From: Lyophyllum atratum | Lineage: Eukaryota; Basidiomycota; Agaricomycetes; Agaricales; Lyophyllaceae | Assembly (NCBI GenBank): GCA_014905825.1 | Contig: JACGCN010000004.1 | Location: forward strand, 1,860,001 to 1,924,000 | Direction of reading: 5' to 3' | DNA: 64,000 nt | Part shown: positions 42,319-54,977 of the stretch, in pieces | Layout: each line of letters starts with the position of its first letter | How positions within the stretch are numbered: the first letter of the stretch is position 1 | Made by a program: the position numbers and the translations under genes | The notes under the pieces: generated by a model | Database searches by the model: none | What the model was told of the DNA's origin: nothing | The model's input: only the letters and a program-made list of their open reading frames with translations

Positions 42319-45300
42319 ATGGCTTCGTTCCTCCCAGAACCTTCTCCCGCTCCTATCCACGACATCCACCATTTCCTCAGCCACGATGCAGACGACGACG
42401 ACGCGGATACCGCCTCCCAGCGCTCTATATCCCTCTCATCACCCGACAAATCCCCCCGACATTCAGCGCTGAGTGATTTAGCTAGTGACACGGATTTTCG
42501 CAGCTCGGGATCGTTTTCAAAACGTGAATCAAATCCGTATACGGTGGACACAGAGTTTGGGTCGGATGCGGACAGCAACAGCATGTTCAGTCGCAGCATC
42601 GAGACACCTGATTCCTCCGCGGCACCATCCGTCTACGAGGAACCCAAGGATGCTGACCCTAACCCTTTGCCGACTTATCCACCGTCTCTTCCACATAGAG
42701 ATGATCGTGCGTCGGTGTCTTCGTTCGCCTCTGGCTCCTCGAGGAAGACACGTCCAGAGTCCTTGCTTGTGAATCTGCCTAATGGACCGATCATTCATGG
42801 TGTCGCTCTGGTAGACTTCAATCATTTGGTGTGTATACATTGGTGTTCATTCCATCACCTCTCGTTCTCATGGGCACTGTCGTAGATCGGACCCCGGATA
42901 GAGTATTCGCGGGGCGAAATATTTGAGGATGAGGAGGTGGCCAAGATTCTTCCATTCTTGGCGCTCCCAGATGGTGCTCATTTGGTGCGTGGCCCTTGTC
43001 TCGGAAAGTCACTCTCTTTCAACGTGAACTCCAGAGCTCCGAAGATTATTCGTACTTCCACCTTGTCCCTCCTGGACCCAACCCGACCACCATCTTCGGG
43101 ATATCGTGAGATCAATTCCATCTCTCCCAGTTTCACCATTGACGTATATATCACGCCAGATGTAATCAGCAAATAGCAGCCTCAGCACTGCTCGTAAAAA
43201 ATCCCGATGTAACGCGTTCTACAGTCCAAAAAGCTGTCGTGGTGTTGGCCTCTAAGCCTGTCTTTGGCCCAATAAGGTTTGCCATTGCTCGCGACGCGTC
43301 TCGCTGCTGGCTTGGTACTTATGGTTGCTCCCAGAGCTAAGCTGGGTGTTGTAACAACTGCATTGTTCAACCAGAGGTACACTTCGCTCCCTTTCTCTCG
43401 TCATTCCGTGTCTGAGACCCTTTTAGGGACTTCACAGACGCAACCATCCTCGACGACTTTGCCAGCTCACTTGAACTCTCATTACGGGGTCAGCTGACTG
43501 AAAGTGGGCTGTACATGGGTATGTTGCACACATTGCCGCCACCATCAATTCTGACTTTGTTGGCAACAGGCACAAGTCTGTATGTGACAGCGCTCATCTT
43601 TATGAGCTCTACTGATACGTACCAGACGCGAACTAGTCCATGTCTTCCGACAACGAACGCTCGTTCTTGTCAAGGCATTAATGCTACAGAAAAGGGTAAG
43701 GAAACACTTTTCCAGTCTCATCATGATCTTGACCTCGATTGCGTAGATCATGTTCTATGGACATCCCGTCGAGCGGCTCTGTACCTACCAATACTCCCTC
43801 GTATCCTTATTGCCTGGTACGTCTTAGTCACTAATTTTGTCAGCTTCGACGTTTATATTCTTGGGCTAGGCCTTCTACAAAACCTGGATGATTGCGGCTC
43901 TCCACCACTTGCTTCCCGGGCACCAACACTTTCGCGTCCGACATCATTGCGTACGTCAGACCACAAAAGTATGATGGCCTTCATGGGTCTTCCACTTGAT
44001 ATATTCGGGAAGGTGCGTGTCATAATCAAAGCTAATGAAATGAACGCGACATAACCTTGGGCAATTTCCCAGGACTCGTTTTTCCAGCCCTACCTTCCCC
44101 TGCAGCAGCTAGACGTATTGAAAGAAACCACCAGCTGGCTCTGCGGGAGCACCAACTCGATCGTGACGCACCAGAAGGAGATCGATCTTCTCGTCAATGT
44201 ATGTCTACTTTGCCTTAGCTCTGCCACGTAACAAACCTGAGCTCCTACCGCCTACAGATTGAGACCGGGACCTTCGAGTTCCGCAACCCGCACTTGGAGC
44301 GTGCAGCGGGCTTGACAGCAGCTGACCGCAAGTGGATGGACGACATTGTGACTGACGTTAACGAGGGCTGGGATGACGAAAACCCCACCCAGAGCATGCA
44401 GTGAGTGGTCTCTCTGTCTTGATTAGTTGATTTGTGTGTCCCGATTCAAGATCTCTCAGGTTCAAGGGAGGCGACGACTACTTGAGGACTAAGGTTCGCC
44501 TTACATCTTACCCTCTGATGACTGAACTCAACAAGGACTCTGTAGTTCGAGGAATACATGTCGGCTGCTTTGTCGACCGTCAAGTACCAGGATTTCGTCT
44601 CAAAGGGAGAGGGAAGTGGTGTAATGATAACTGGCGGGTCAGGTCGGTTGTCATCATAATGATATACGTGCAGATGCTGACGAAGATTCAGGAGGAGATT
44701 CGAGCTCTGCCGAAGACTTCAATCCCCTCTGGATCTCCGAGTTCAAGAGGACAAATGCATATGAGGTGTGGGACCGAATAACCGATCCGCTTATCTTTGA
44801 CATCGTGGAGCCTCGGTAAGTCCTACTCTCATGTACTTTGTTGTTTCGGAAGTCTGACAACTGTACTCCTTTATAGGCATCCATGCAATGAGAAGCCCTC
44901 AGTCGTCGCTGACATCGGTCTGCGCCTTCAAGAAGGCATTCAGGAGCTGAAGCTTGAGCAGCAGCTCGCGCCAGCCCGAGAAGCCGTTACCCGTGCTGTC
45001 ACCGTCGGCTCCACCAACTTCTTCAAGGCTGTGGAGGGCGTGCGTGACCGGTGGGCCCAGCGCACTGACGCAACCTCCTCTGGTAATTCTCGCTCGAGCA
45101 CTCCTGTGGAGGTGTCCAAGGCTGACCTGGACGGTGCCGATGGAACAGCGCCGCCGCCTCTGACAACACCTGGTGGCCTGCGTCCGTTCTCGCTCCTCTC
45201 GAGAAACACATCTCCAGCTTCCACGACCACACCAGCAACCACAGCCGCACTGTCACCAGGGGGCGCAACCACCGCCGCTCCACTTCTTCCACCACTGGCA

Positions 45301-45951
45301 AGCCCGTCGAAGAACATTGCAGCATGGGGTGCGGGGATCGGCTCCTTCCTCAACACGCACGCATCCAAGTTCACCATGGCACGGCGACCATCAGAAGACG
45401 GTAACGCTGCCGCGATGCCATCCACGCCAGCCGAGGCAAGGGCTGTCCCTGCACCACCACCCGAGCCCGTTCCCAAGGCCAAGCCGTCCCCACCGCCGCC
45501 GCTCCAGGTAGTGGACCCTGCGGATGACTATGAGGACCTGAATAGCGGCCCGCTGACGCCCATGCCCTTCAAGGCTAAGGCCCCTGCGATTAATATTACG
45601 TCGCCGGGCGGGACGACGCCGGGTGGGAAGCAGGGGCCGCCAACCCCTACTGCGGCGAGTGCGACGACACCTACGCCGAGGGCGAGGGTGGTGCGGCGGC
45701 CGACTCTGAGTGAGAGGCCGGCGGCAGGGGTGTGGGAGGACCATGGAGATGCGTTGGACGAGGTGCCGAAAGAAGGGTCCGGGGAGCAGCCGCTGTCGCG
45801 GAAGGTGGAGTTGGTGGACGCGATAGTTGAGAAGGAGAAAGTGAATGTGGGGAAGGAGGACAAGGAACTGAAGGGAGGCGATGATGCGCACTCGACACAT
45901 ACGAAGGATGAAGAGGAATTTGAGGATGCGTATACTGGGATGGCGGTCTGA
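42319..45951 (+). CDS. AVL9: AVL9 DENN-family protein (late secretory pathway)
   Basis: Avl9 proteins act in exocytic vesicle formation at the Golgi and carry a divergent DENN module that likely engages Rab GTPases. The start MASFLPEPSPAPIHD at 42319 is preferred over an in-frame ATG 63 bp upstream that overlaps the neighbour's promoter. After a Ser/Asp-rich N-terminus come GPIIHGVALVDFNHL, spliced to IGPRIEYSRGEIFEDEEVAK and ILPFLALPDGAHL, SSEDYSYFHLVPPGPNPTTI with FGIS, QQIAASALLVKNPDVTRSTV, KAVVVLASKPVFGPIR, KLGVVTTALFNQR, DFTDATILDDFASSLELSLR, KRIMFYGHPVERLCTYQYSL type sequence, and WISEFKRTNAYEVWDRITDP with LIFDIVEPRHPCNEKPS. A long Pro/Ser/Ala-rich tail (last exon) ends in EEEFEDAYTGMAV at 45951. 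More than ten exons; all splice junctions I tested are in phase. Confidence 0.9.
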
Positions 45952-46637
45952 TCGCTGATTCGTTCGAGATGATGATGATACCACTGGCATGAATATTTTA
46001 AAATTTCCCTCATTGAACCTTCTTTCTCATCTTTTTTGTTTCTGACTGGGCTGGGCCTGGCATGCGATATAGAGTAGAAGATGTGCGCACAATTTGTACT
46101 TGATACCACCATCGGCATGATCTTTTTGCATTGCTTCCGCTGTTGGCCAGTCGGACGCTTCTTTCTCATGCCAGTAGGACCCTGTAGGACCACAGCAGGA
46201 TCTGCGCTGCTCCCACTTTGAATGAATGGAGTCAAATCAATCAAGTCTTCTTTCAAAGCTCGCAAGCTCTGACAGGTCCGCACCCGGAGCAGGTTTCCAT
46301 TTACAAGTTTCGTCATATGTAGTCTCAAATGCGCCCTTGCTATGCCCAGCAACCCAATCTGGGATAACCTCTTGAACGCGATCATCAGAACGTGGGCGCC
46401 TGCGCTCCCGAAGCAGTCGATAAATCTGCCATATGCGAGCCGCGTGACTTGACATCCTCTCTGGCAGTAACTTCATGCGACTCGTGGCTTCTTTTGTATC
46501 ACACTGACGACGAGATGGCACTTCGCAACACTCCGCAACAGATTCCTAGGACGATTTGACGCGTATGGGAACGGTCCTTTATATATAAACACGGTGACTG
46601 GCAATCTTGAGTTCTGATTGCCCGCACACTTGCTCTC
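45952..46637. other. Gap: AVL9 3' UTR and promoter of the next gene
   Basis: 690 bp. A 94-codon minus frame (46237-46521) has no recognisable domain and I do not call it. TATATAAAC at 46581-46589 lies ~50 bp before the next ATG and may be its TATA box. Confidence 0.5.
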
Positions 46638-48579
46638 ATGACGGACGCTGGAGAAGTAACAAAGGCCGGCCGGACGCTCATACTCTGCTTCGACGGGACC
46701 TCGGGGGAATATGACGGAGATGTCAGTGGTCTTGTTCTGCTCTCTATAGCCCCACTGATATCCTTCACGAACACAGAACACAAACATTGTCAAGCTCTTC
46801 GCTCTGTTAAAGAAGGATGATTTTAACCAGCAGTTGTGCTACTACCAGGTACGTCCGCCCGCATTCAGACACGATGATCTTTATAGCAACTTGGCCACAC
46901 AGCCCGGCATAGGAACATGGTTCAACCCAGGTGTCGTCGCGCCTATCTTCCTCTGGGGTGCCAAAATCATGGATGAGGCCTTCGCATGGTACGTCCGCGT
47001 GCTTCCCCATGTCGTATCTTGAAGTTGTAATGACGCCCAGTGTGCCATAGGTACCTCGACGCACATGTAATCGAAGGGTACAAGTTCCTGATGAACAACT
47101 ATCGCGTCGGGGACAAGATCTGCATTTTCGGTAAGCCCGTTCGTTCCATCTTTCCCTAGACGATGTGTCTGAGTGTATTGTGCACGACGCACTGCAGGAT
47201 TCTCTCGAGGAGCGTACACCGCACGGTGAGGGGATCATATCATCTGACAGGTGGAATGTGGCTGATAGAATTCAATTCAAGGGCGTTGGCAGGGGCGCTG
47301 CACAAGGTTTGCATTACCCCTTCAATCATGACCAGATGGCATGGATCCTGACAGGGTCCCTGATGACGTCCTCGCGTAGATTGGCCTTCTCCCCAGAGAA
47401 AACGAGCAGCAGATCCCGTTCGCGTACAAGCTGTACAAGCGCGAAGACAAGGACGGACTCAAGCTCTCCGCCGGTTTCAAGCAGACCTTCTGCCAGGATG
47501 TAAAGATTGACTTCATGGGTGTCTGGTAGGCATTTACTTGCCAAGATATGATGAGGATATCCTGACCGCCTGGCTATGTAAAGGGACACGGTGTCAAGCG
47601 TCGGGGTGATAATGGGGCGGACGCTGCCGTTCACGAACTCAAACAAGACCATTAAGACCTTTCGACATGCCCTAGCGCTCGACGAGGTATATTTCACACC
47701 TCTCCTTTCCCATATTCTGTCCGGACTAACCTCTCTGCGATCGCATAGCATCGTGGAAGGTTCCGACCCAACAACTACCACAGGCCCGCCCCCGACGACA
47801 CCGCAGCCGCACTCGACCCAGAGCACGGTAGCCCCGTAGTCAGCAGCGGTAAATCCGACACGGCGCAACTGGTGTCGCCTAAGCGCAGTGGTCTCTTCTC
47901 CCGAATGTTCAAGCGGCCATTGAAGATCTTCCTCGACCCCGTGGAGGAGGAGGGGGAGGACACGGATGTCCTCGAAGTTTGGTTCAGCGGGTGTCACAGC
48001 GGTATGTTCCCCTATCCTCTCCCTCCCTCAGACTGCTGACGTGGTGCATAGACGTCGGAGGCGGCGCGGTTGACGATGCGGAGAAACACAGTCTCGCGAA
48101 CATTAGCCTACGGTGGATGGTGCAGGAGGTACAACGGGCGCGCTGTGGGATCCTATTTGACGATTACGCGCTCGAAAGGGCGTCGATCTCGCGCTTGATG
48201 TTCGCGGACACGCCGTTGGAGGTGTCGCCGGGGGAAGCGGAGCTGGATCTGGGAGATGCGCTGCAGCCGATCCACGACCAGCTCAAAGAGAATGTACTAT
48301 GGTGGCTGCTGGAGATCATCCCTTTGACATACTCGTGGCAGGATGACAAGGGGGTGTGGCATCGCGAGTTCAAGTGAGTCCCGCTTCTCTTGATATTTGA
48401 GGTTGCAAAGCATTGAACGTGGTTTTTCCCGTGACAGTTTTAACTTTGGAAGAGGGCGCCAGATCCGGGATGTCAACCCATATTTCCACGAGACCGTGAA
48501 GCAACGGATGGAAGACGCGAAGCTGAAATATAAACCTAAGGCGAAGTGGACGGCTGGGAGCGAGAAGTACACGCACTGA
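46638..48579 (+). CDS. Tle1-like (DUF2235) alpha/beta-hydrolase
   Basis: Predicted lipase/phospholipase-fold enzyme of the family that includes bacterial Tle1; fungal members are cytosolic and uncharacterised. The ATG at 46638 gives MTDAGEVTKAGRTLILCFDG with the family's N-terminal CFDGT; then NTNIVKLFALLKKDDFNQQL, GIGTWFNPG, AKIMDEAFAWYLDAHVIEGY, KFLMNNYRVGDKICIFG and the nucleophile elbow GFSRGAYTAR (G-x-S-x-G), formed across an intron. Further exons read ALAGALHK, IGLLPRENEQQIPFAYKLYK, VKIDFMGVWDTVSSVGVIMG, KTFRHALALDEHRGRFRPNN, then after a linker VWFSGCHSDVGGGAVDDAEK with the H-x-D catalytic block. The C-terminus has SLANISLRWMVQEVQRARCG, VLWWLLEIIPL and a terminal WTAGSEKYTH at 48579. 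About ten exons, in phase by my reading, about 500 aa. Confidence 0.86.
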
Positions 48580-50297
48580 TTGATAACGAGCTCCTGGTGA
48601 TGTGCTCCCCTGATGAACTCTTTCCTCCTTCCTTCGTATGGACTTTTACACGATACCACCCTCCGTATTCTTATTTTCGACACGATTTTGTACGATGGAT
48701 TTGCAACGACACTGTGAGACGAGTATTAGCTTTAGGTTCATATGAAATGTGTAATAGTTGAGGTAACTTACTTGGGACCTGCAATTTTGATGGATGCCCG
48801 GGCGCCCTACAAGAGACAGATCTAGCTAAAGTCGCAGTGTTACCAATTGGTCACGTCGGCTTATTCGTCCGCATACTCATGAAGGCCAAGCAGAGTCCTC
48901 TATAGTTGAAACTGGTGCTGTTAACCGTCAGATAGACTTGAAACGCGCTGTATGTAGTAGAGGTCTCCCGGCATGGCCAGATCACTGTCTGAAGTAAATC
49001 AGGCAGAGGCGTAACCAGAATTCAACGAATACACGTTCCAGGGGTATATGTCGTGACAATGTCAAGGCCACCATTGATGAGATGTTAGAGGTAGTTGGTT
49101 ATATTTGAAACGGAATCCAATGGACTGCCCAATACGCTCTCCGACGGGGCTTGACATCAGACGGGCGTCGCGTTCACAAGATAGCGAGCTGCGATATGAT
49201 ATGGTGGGACTGGGGTACGGTTGGTGCGTGCCGCATGTGTACTCGTGGGCGTGAGATATGCCATAGTTCCACGCCGTAGATTCCTGCGGTAAGCCTATCA
49301 GACATACGTCATCAAGTGTTCGGGGATGACTCTTGTAAATCCAGGGCTGCGTAAAGGGCGTCCAGATCATTTTATATGCTCTGCAGGAGAATTAGAAGCT
49401 AGCCCGGCCATCTTAGCCAAGTGATATGCTTCTCATCGTGTGTTGAATCAAGTGCCTGCAGAGATACCTCTACCCAACAGATTCCACGTGAAAAAGCCCC
49501 GGTTGCATCGTCAGGACTGAGGGCTGAGCGCTGAGGGGAAGGAAGGGGTCGAGAGTGAGCCTTGCCTCGTCCTTGGCTTCTGCATGCCTTGGTTATAGAG
49601 AGTGCTGGTCATAACTTCGAACCCCCCCATAGCCTTGATGTCATGGTGATGGTGGAGACTTTATCATCCACCCCCTACAGAGCCCGATATGAGGAACCAA
49701 AGGGGTCTGAGGTATTCCAAACCTTTGGGTTTGTTGGTCCTTTGCCGTCATCTACGCGACAGATATCTTAACCGGCCGGCGGGGGCTGGCGGGGGTGGAC
49801 AAGCTTCTGATAAATCATAAAGCAGCCTCTAAATTCAAAGGAAAAACGATTGTCAGATTCGCGATGCGCGATGAGCATAGAAATTCATGGCTTACTAGAA
49901 TTGTGATACTGGCCGACTGCCCGACGATGAAAGGGCCTTTCCAACAAATGAATCAAATTCTGTCAGATGAAAGGACAACCATCAAGCCTCCACCGGAGGC
50001 AGTGAACACCAAACCTGCGAGCGTCTATTTTCGTCTTCTGCGTAGGGGACTTGGATCAATCGTCATGGAACTGAGTCGGGATGACAGAGAGCGGCGAGAA
50101 ACCGAGCAGTCCCGCGGTACATATGTTCCCCTGTAAATCATATGTTACCATGACAGGCACCGTCCAGGACTCCAGGAGGAGGAGGGGAACTTGGCGAAAT
50201 TTGTTCCCACGTGGTCGCGTCGATAAAATATGATAAACAAATTGAGCAGTTGGACATTGCTTTCACCGACCACATTCCTTCCTTTCTTCACCCCATC
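48580..50297. other. 1.7-kb intergenic stretch upstream of the MAP kinase kinase
   Basis: No gene recognised. The two longest frames (49562-49771, 49795-50136) lack domains and intron signals. A long regulatory upstream region would suit a signalling gene, but I see no specific motif. Confidence 0.5.
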
Positions 50298-51953
50298 ATG
50301 TCCTCCCCGCTCTCCCCCATCTCTCCCATCCGCAAGAAGCGCAACTTCAAGGCCCTCCAGCTCGCCCCACCCCCGAAGCCGGCAGCCCCGCCCCCACCAG
50401 CACCGGAGCCAATCGCTGTACGCCCGGCACCTACTACGGCGGGAGTGGCTGGGAAGAAGCGACCGCCCCCAATGACCTTGAAGGCACCGAAGATTCCGTC
50501 CAACAGCGGCGCGGTCTCCGCGATCGAGCAGGAGACGCCCAACGTCCTTACGGTGGTAAGCAACGGGCCCAACTCAGCACCCAATACGGCGTCTCCGTCC
50601 ATGCGGCGGAACACATATCATGCCACACTCTCGAATACCCTCGCCAACCTGGACATGAATGCGGAGATGAAGTTCGACCTGCGGAACGAGGACCTGAAGG
50701 ACCTGCACGAGCTGGGACAGGGGAACGGCGGGAGCGTCAAAAAGGTCGAACACACGCCGACGGGGACATTCATGGCAAAGAAGGTGCGTTTGTACTCCTA
50801 TCTTCCATGTGCTCATCTCATGCTTCTTTCTTACATCTTAGATTGTGCTCATCGACGCAAAACCGTCGGTACGGAAGCAGATCCTCCGGGAGTTGCAGAT
50901 CATGCACGACTGCAAGTCCAAGTACATCATCTCCTTCTGGGGGGCCTTCCTCGCGGACCCCAATATCTGCATCTGCATGGAATACATGGACAAAGGCTCG
51001 CTCGACGGTATTTACAAGAAGATTGGGCCTATCGACATCGATGTCGTCGGGCAGGTCGCATTGGCTGGCCTCGAAGGCCTCACCTACCTCTACGACGTCC
51101 ATCGCATCATCCACCGTGGTACGTCGTGCTTTCCATCTGCACCACCACACGTGATGCCACCGACAGTGCCGTTCCATCGCTAACGAGCTGTCAATTCGCG
51201 TAGATATCAAGCCGTCGAATATTTTGTTCAACTCGCGCGGAGAAATCAAGATATGCGACTTCGGTGTCTCCGGCGAGTTGATTAACTCCATTGCGGACAC
51301 TTTCGTGGGCACTTCGACGTATATGAGCGTGAGTGCCATCTCGACTTCCTCCATGCAACCCGTACTCACGTATAAACCCACTTGGTGTTTCAGCCCGAGC
51401 GCATCCAGGGCGCGCAGTATACCGTCAAGTCTGATGTCTGGTCCCTCGGCGTTTCGCTCATCGAGCTCGCCCTGGGCCGCTTCCCCTTCTCCGAGTCGTC
51501 CGATTCCGATTCAGACCTCTCCGACTTCGAAGGCACACTCTCCCCCGCACGCCCCGGCTCTCTCATAATCCCACTGATGCCCCGCATCAAGACGCAGAAG
51601 AAGGATAAGAAGGACAAGAGGAAGAGTAAGGGCGTTAGCTTGCAGGGCGGGGGGATGACGATGAGCATTTTGGAGCTGCTGCAGCATATTGTGAACGAGC
51701 CTGCACCGCGGCTGACGCCGGAGGGCCGCTTCCCACGTGAGGCGGAGGAGTTTGTGGATAGCTGCTTGCTGAAGGATCCCGATGCGAGAAAAACGCCGAA
51801 AGATCTCCTGGTGAGTTGCTGCCTTTCTGAGCTTATTGCCTTTACGTGGCGCGATATTGATATATCTCCCGCCGTGTTTTATAGAAGGATGTATGGATAG
51901 AACAGGCACGCGTCTCGCATGTCGATCTTGAGACATGGGCCAGCACTTTCTAA
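50298..51953 (+). CDS. MAP kinase kinase, Ste7/Fuz7 type (pheromone/filamentation cascade)
   Basis: Dual-specificity kinase that phosphorylates a Fus3/Kss1-type MAPK in mating and invasive-growth signalling. The ATG at 50298 ([20 protein letters not shown]) is chosen over one 87 bp upstream. The N-terminus is Pro-rich with a basic docking-like stretch. Kinase domain: [20 protein letters not shown] (Gly loop), [20 protein letters not shown] (Lys and alpha-C region), [20 protein letters not shown] and [34 protein letters not shown] (catalytic loop), [20 protein letters not shown] with the S-x-x-x-T activation sites, [20 protein letters not shown], then [21 protein letters not shown] Lys/Ser-rich insert follows before [17 protein letters not shown] and [20 protein letters not shown], ending [12 protein letters not shown] at 51953. 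Four introns, all in phase. The [19 protein letters not shown] wording separates it from Pbs2 and Mkk1 types. Confidence 0.92.
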
Positions 51954-52494
51954 ACGCAACGCACGAATACCCCGCCGACCACCCACATTTTCGGTGTCCT
52001 GGAATGACAGCCGATGTTTCTCAATGATACCACTCCCGGCTCTCCCCCCCCATACCAGACTCCCTGTACCACCCCCCACTGTGAGACCTCCATATCCGTA
52101 CGAACAGTGCTTCACCGTGTTTTTTTTGGTGTTGTGTATGACGTTTCTGTACTGCTCCCGTTCGCCTTCTACTTGCTTTCTTTGATCGATGACGAAATAA
52201 AATGTATTTTAGACGCCCTGCTGATATGAACCACGTCAAACCCGATCATAAACAAAGGGCATTCGTCGTGAAGACTCTAGCAGAACACTGGTCGTCGCTG
52301 CCACTAAACTAGTACATACATAGTGTGCGTATAGGCACCGAATCCCACAACACAACTTCCAACTCAGTCCACTGTTGGGAAAGCACATCCACCATTAGCG
52401 ACTCCATCCCCCAATCCATAGCCTACACATTACTCTGACAAAAATACAACACAAATACCAATACAACGTGCGCCCGAACTCGAGTGTCCCACCA
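51954..52494. other. Gap between convergent genes
   Basis: 540 bp shared by the 3' ends of the MAP kinase kinase and ORC6 genes. Nothing recognised. Confidence 0.5.
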
Positions 52495-53790
52495 TCACGC
52501 ACGCAGAGCCTCGAGCGGATGTCCATGCAACTCCACCATATGCTTCTTATATCTCTCCGCCTGTTTCCAGATCCGTTTGACGCGCCTGTCGAGTGCGTAC
52601 CACTGCCGGTGGTCGGCATAGACAGGGCGGAAACGGCGTCTTGTCGGTGGGTGGCCATCGTTGCTCTCGTCGCGGTGCGCCGGGGGATTGTTCGTATCGT
52701 CGTCGACGTCCATAGGGATTACCTCGGGTTGAGAGCGGGAAGAAGGCTCGGCGGGGGCTTGGGGTGACGGGTCTTCATCGGCAGCATGGGTATCGAGAGT
52801 GACGCGGGAGGATGAGGCGACCGGGGGGAAGATGGACTTCCTAGGCGAGGCTGGGTGGGCAGATTTCGTTGACGACTCTGCTTTCCTTTTCTTGCTAGGT
52901 GTCTCAGGCAGGAGGGCGTCTACAACTTCCGCGTCGGACTCATGCTCGCTCGGTGGTGCTTCGTCAGCTTTGCGCTTCGCGGGGGAATCCCTGGTGGGTA
53001 AGATTCGTGTGGGTTTCTTCGGGGATCGGCGAGGCGTCATGGCGGGTTTGGCGGGTGAGCGCTGGGCTTTGATGTCGTTTTGGATCCGGGCTTTGACTGA
53101 GGAACAACACCTTGTGACCTTGTTGAGTAGCCTATTGAAGATCTTCAATGATATCTCCTGTTCCGCGGCGAACTCTTGCTGCGTCATCAGGTTCTTGCTC
53201 TGCAAACAAAAACTTCAACGGATATTCTGGTATACCAAAATGGACGACCGGTACGTACTGTGGCAGCGTTGTACGCCCAGTAGAATATAGCGTATTTCAC
53301 GAGCGGGTCATCAGAGTTGAATTTGTCGTCACTCTGGATGAGGGCTCTGTTCGCTGCGGCCGTCCATTCGTGGAATTGCTTCCGGTCGAGCGTAGGCGCA
53401 TACTCGCTAACGAGCTTCTCGTAGCTAACCTTTGGGGGGCGCTTCGTCTTCCGCGTACCCGCGATCGCAGCTTCGACCGTCTGGTGCGCCTTGTCGAAAT
53501 CGGTGGCCTTGAGGCACGACGCGACTTGCGCGTTCTTCCGCGTTACATCGTTGTTGTTCAATCTGTAAAGAATATGTGTATTTCAGTACATCGAGAAAGC
53601 AAGTTTTGGGGGCGCACCCCTTGGACGCGATGTACGCGCAGATAGCTGGCAGACCTGTTCTGTGAGGGCCAAGTTCGAAACCAGATCCGGCTCCAGTCTT
53701 TTGCTGTGCGAGACGAAAAACGGCTTGTGCCTCTTTGAGAGTCTCTTCTGACTGACAAATGGTTCTGAGGAGATCGTCGTGAGGAGCCAT
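52495..53790 (-). CDS. ORC6: Origin recognition complex subunit 6
   Basis: Component of the six-subunit complex that licenses replication origins in the nucleus. The ATG at 53790 gives MAPHDDLLRTICQSEETLKE, then GLPAICAYIASK, spliced to RLNNNDVTRKNAQVASCLKA-like sequence (TFIIB-like first cyclin fold; L-N-x-x-D-V is the family hallmark), AHQTVEAAIAGTRKTKRPPK, SYEKLVSEYAPTLDRKQFHE, WTAAANRALIQSDDKFNSDD, PLVKYAIFYWAYNAA, and after an intron KNLMTQQEFAAEQEISLKIF with NRLLNKVTRCC (second fold). The remainder is a long basic, Ser/Pro-rich tail (RSPAKPAMTPRRSPKKPTRI, with several S/TP sites that could be CDK targets) ending YKKHMVELHGHPLEALRA at 52495. The WYALDRRVKRIWKQAERYKK helix near the end may be the conserved C-terminal Orc3-binding helix. 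About 350 aa. Confidence 0.85.
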
Positions 53791-54225
53791 GTAAATCTTG
53801 GTGGTGGTCGAGAATTGAGGCGCGAATCAAGGATTGGCTACTGATCACATGATGAAAAAAATCTATTTTTACGGATAGGATAAAGTTGTCTTCACCATAT
53901 CGACAGCTAGTTCTAAGAGCCTGTTCCGAACCCCAGAGCTCAGACTTGCCGTTTGTCAGCCCACAGAACCCATTTACAGCTGGCGCAGTCAAATTATCTG
54001 ATACAAATACTTTAATACAAGCTGCAAATGCTCTGCCTACTATTCATAAATACAAGATACAAGGTAGGCTTCAAATATGTTTATGTTGGGGAGAATAGAG
54101 AATAAGAATGAGCGGAACTTCGAGATGTTCAACCTATCAAGATGCGCTCAGTAGGATTGGCCAGACGACGCGTCATATTGACCCGTCTAAAGTGAAGAAG
54201 ACGACGTTGAGTAACGCTCTAAGCA
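53791..54225. other. Gap without recognisable gene
   Basis: 435 bp between two minus-strand genes: ORC6 promoter and the 3' region of the Gly/Gln-rich gene. Nothing specific seen. Confidence 0.5.
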
Positions 54226-54977
54226 TCAAGAGGTAAACACACGAACCTTCCGCTCCTCTCCCCTCTCGGTAAGGTCGGGGTTCTGGGTAACCTTTCCAGC
54301 GGCTTTCTCGATGCCACCTACGAAGGGGTGAGATTCAGAATCGCAAGACAAAAGGTGGAAATGGAGAAAGGAAAAACAACTCACCGCGCATCTTCTCGCC
54401 GAACGACGCCCTCTGCTGTCCCTGTCCCCCAGCCATCCCAGTCTGACCCATCCCAGTCTGACCCATTCCGCTCTGCCCCATCCCACCCTGACCCATCCCC
54501 GTCTGCCCCATCCCACTCTGGCCCATCTCAGTCTGGCCGCCGCGGTCGCGAGCAGTGGCACCTACGCCCGTACCCATACCGGTGCCCGTGCCGTAGGACT
54601 CACCCCCGGACGATCCAAAAGTGTCGCGTCCGCCTCCGCCTCCGCTGGTACCGAACGGGTCGCCGCTCTGCCCGCGGTCGCTGCTGAGGAATTGCTCGTC
54701 GCCGGTGGAGCCGTACATGTTGGAGGTGTCCTGCTGGCGCTGGCCTTGGCCTTGGTTGAAGTCGCCGCCCATGTGGGGGTCGACGGTGCCCATGTTGGCT
54801 TGGCCTTGGCCGCGGCGCTGTTGGGTGGTGTCCTCACCTGTGGAAAGTGTCAGTAGAAGTCTGGAATGAGATACGCTATATGAACGCACCGAACTGGGCC
54901 CCTTGGTCGCTACCAAAGCCCGTAGGCCGGGTGGAGGTGTTGTACTCGTCGCTGGTAGTGTTGTTTCCGTAAGACAT
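54226..54977 (-). CDS. Gly/Gln-rich low-complexity protein with CsbD-like C-terminal motif
   Basis: The ATG at 54977 (MSYGNNTTSDEYNTSTRPTG) splices to EDTTQQRRGQGQANMGTVDP. The middle is low complexity: SGGGGGRDTFGSSGGESYG, then about eight M-G-Q-[ST/G]-G pentapeptide repeats (54430-54540), which at DNA level are a 15-bp minisatellite. The last exons read GQQRASFGEKMRG + GIEKAAGKVTQNPDLTERGE, which resembles the CsbD-like/stress-response motif (K-x-x-G-x-x-x-x-x-x-G-K-x-x-x-[ND]-P). The stop at 54226 assumes no further intron; a GTTCGT donor after GEERK could lead to another short exon. Such proteins are abundant, highly expressed and hydrophilic in basidiomycetes; function unknown, perhaps desiccation or stress protection. 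Confidence 0.7.

Noticed and set aside
44940..46385. Long minus-strand frames (180-285 aa) under AVL9
   Set aside because: Antisense of the Pro/Ala/Ser-rich AVL9 tail, whose GC-rich codons keep the reverse frames open.
46237..46521. 94-codon minus frame with a plausible-looking composition
   Set aside because: No recognisable family, no intron, located in AVL9 3' flank; could be real but not supportable from sequence alone.
49795..50136. 113-codon plus frame upstream of the MAP kinase kinase
   Set aside because: No domain or start context; ends just before the kinase leader.
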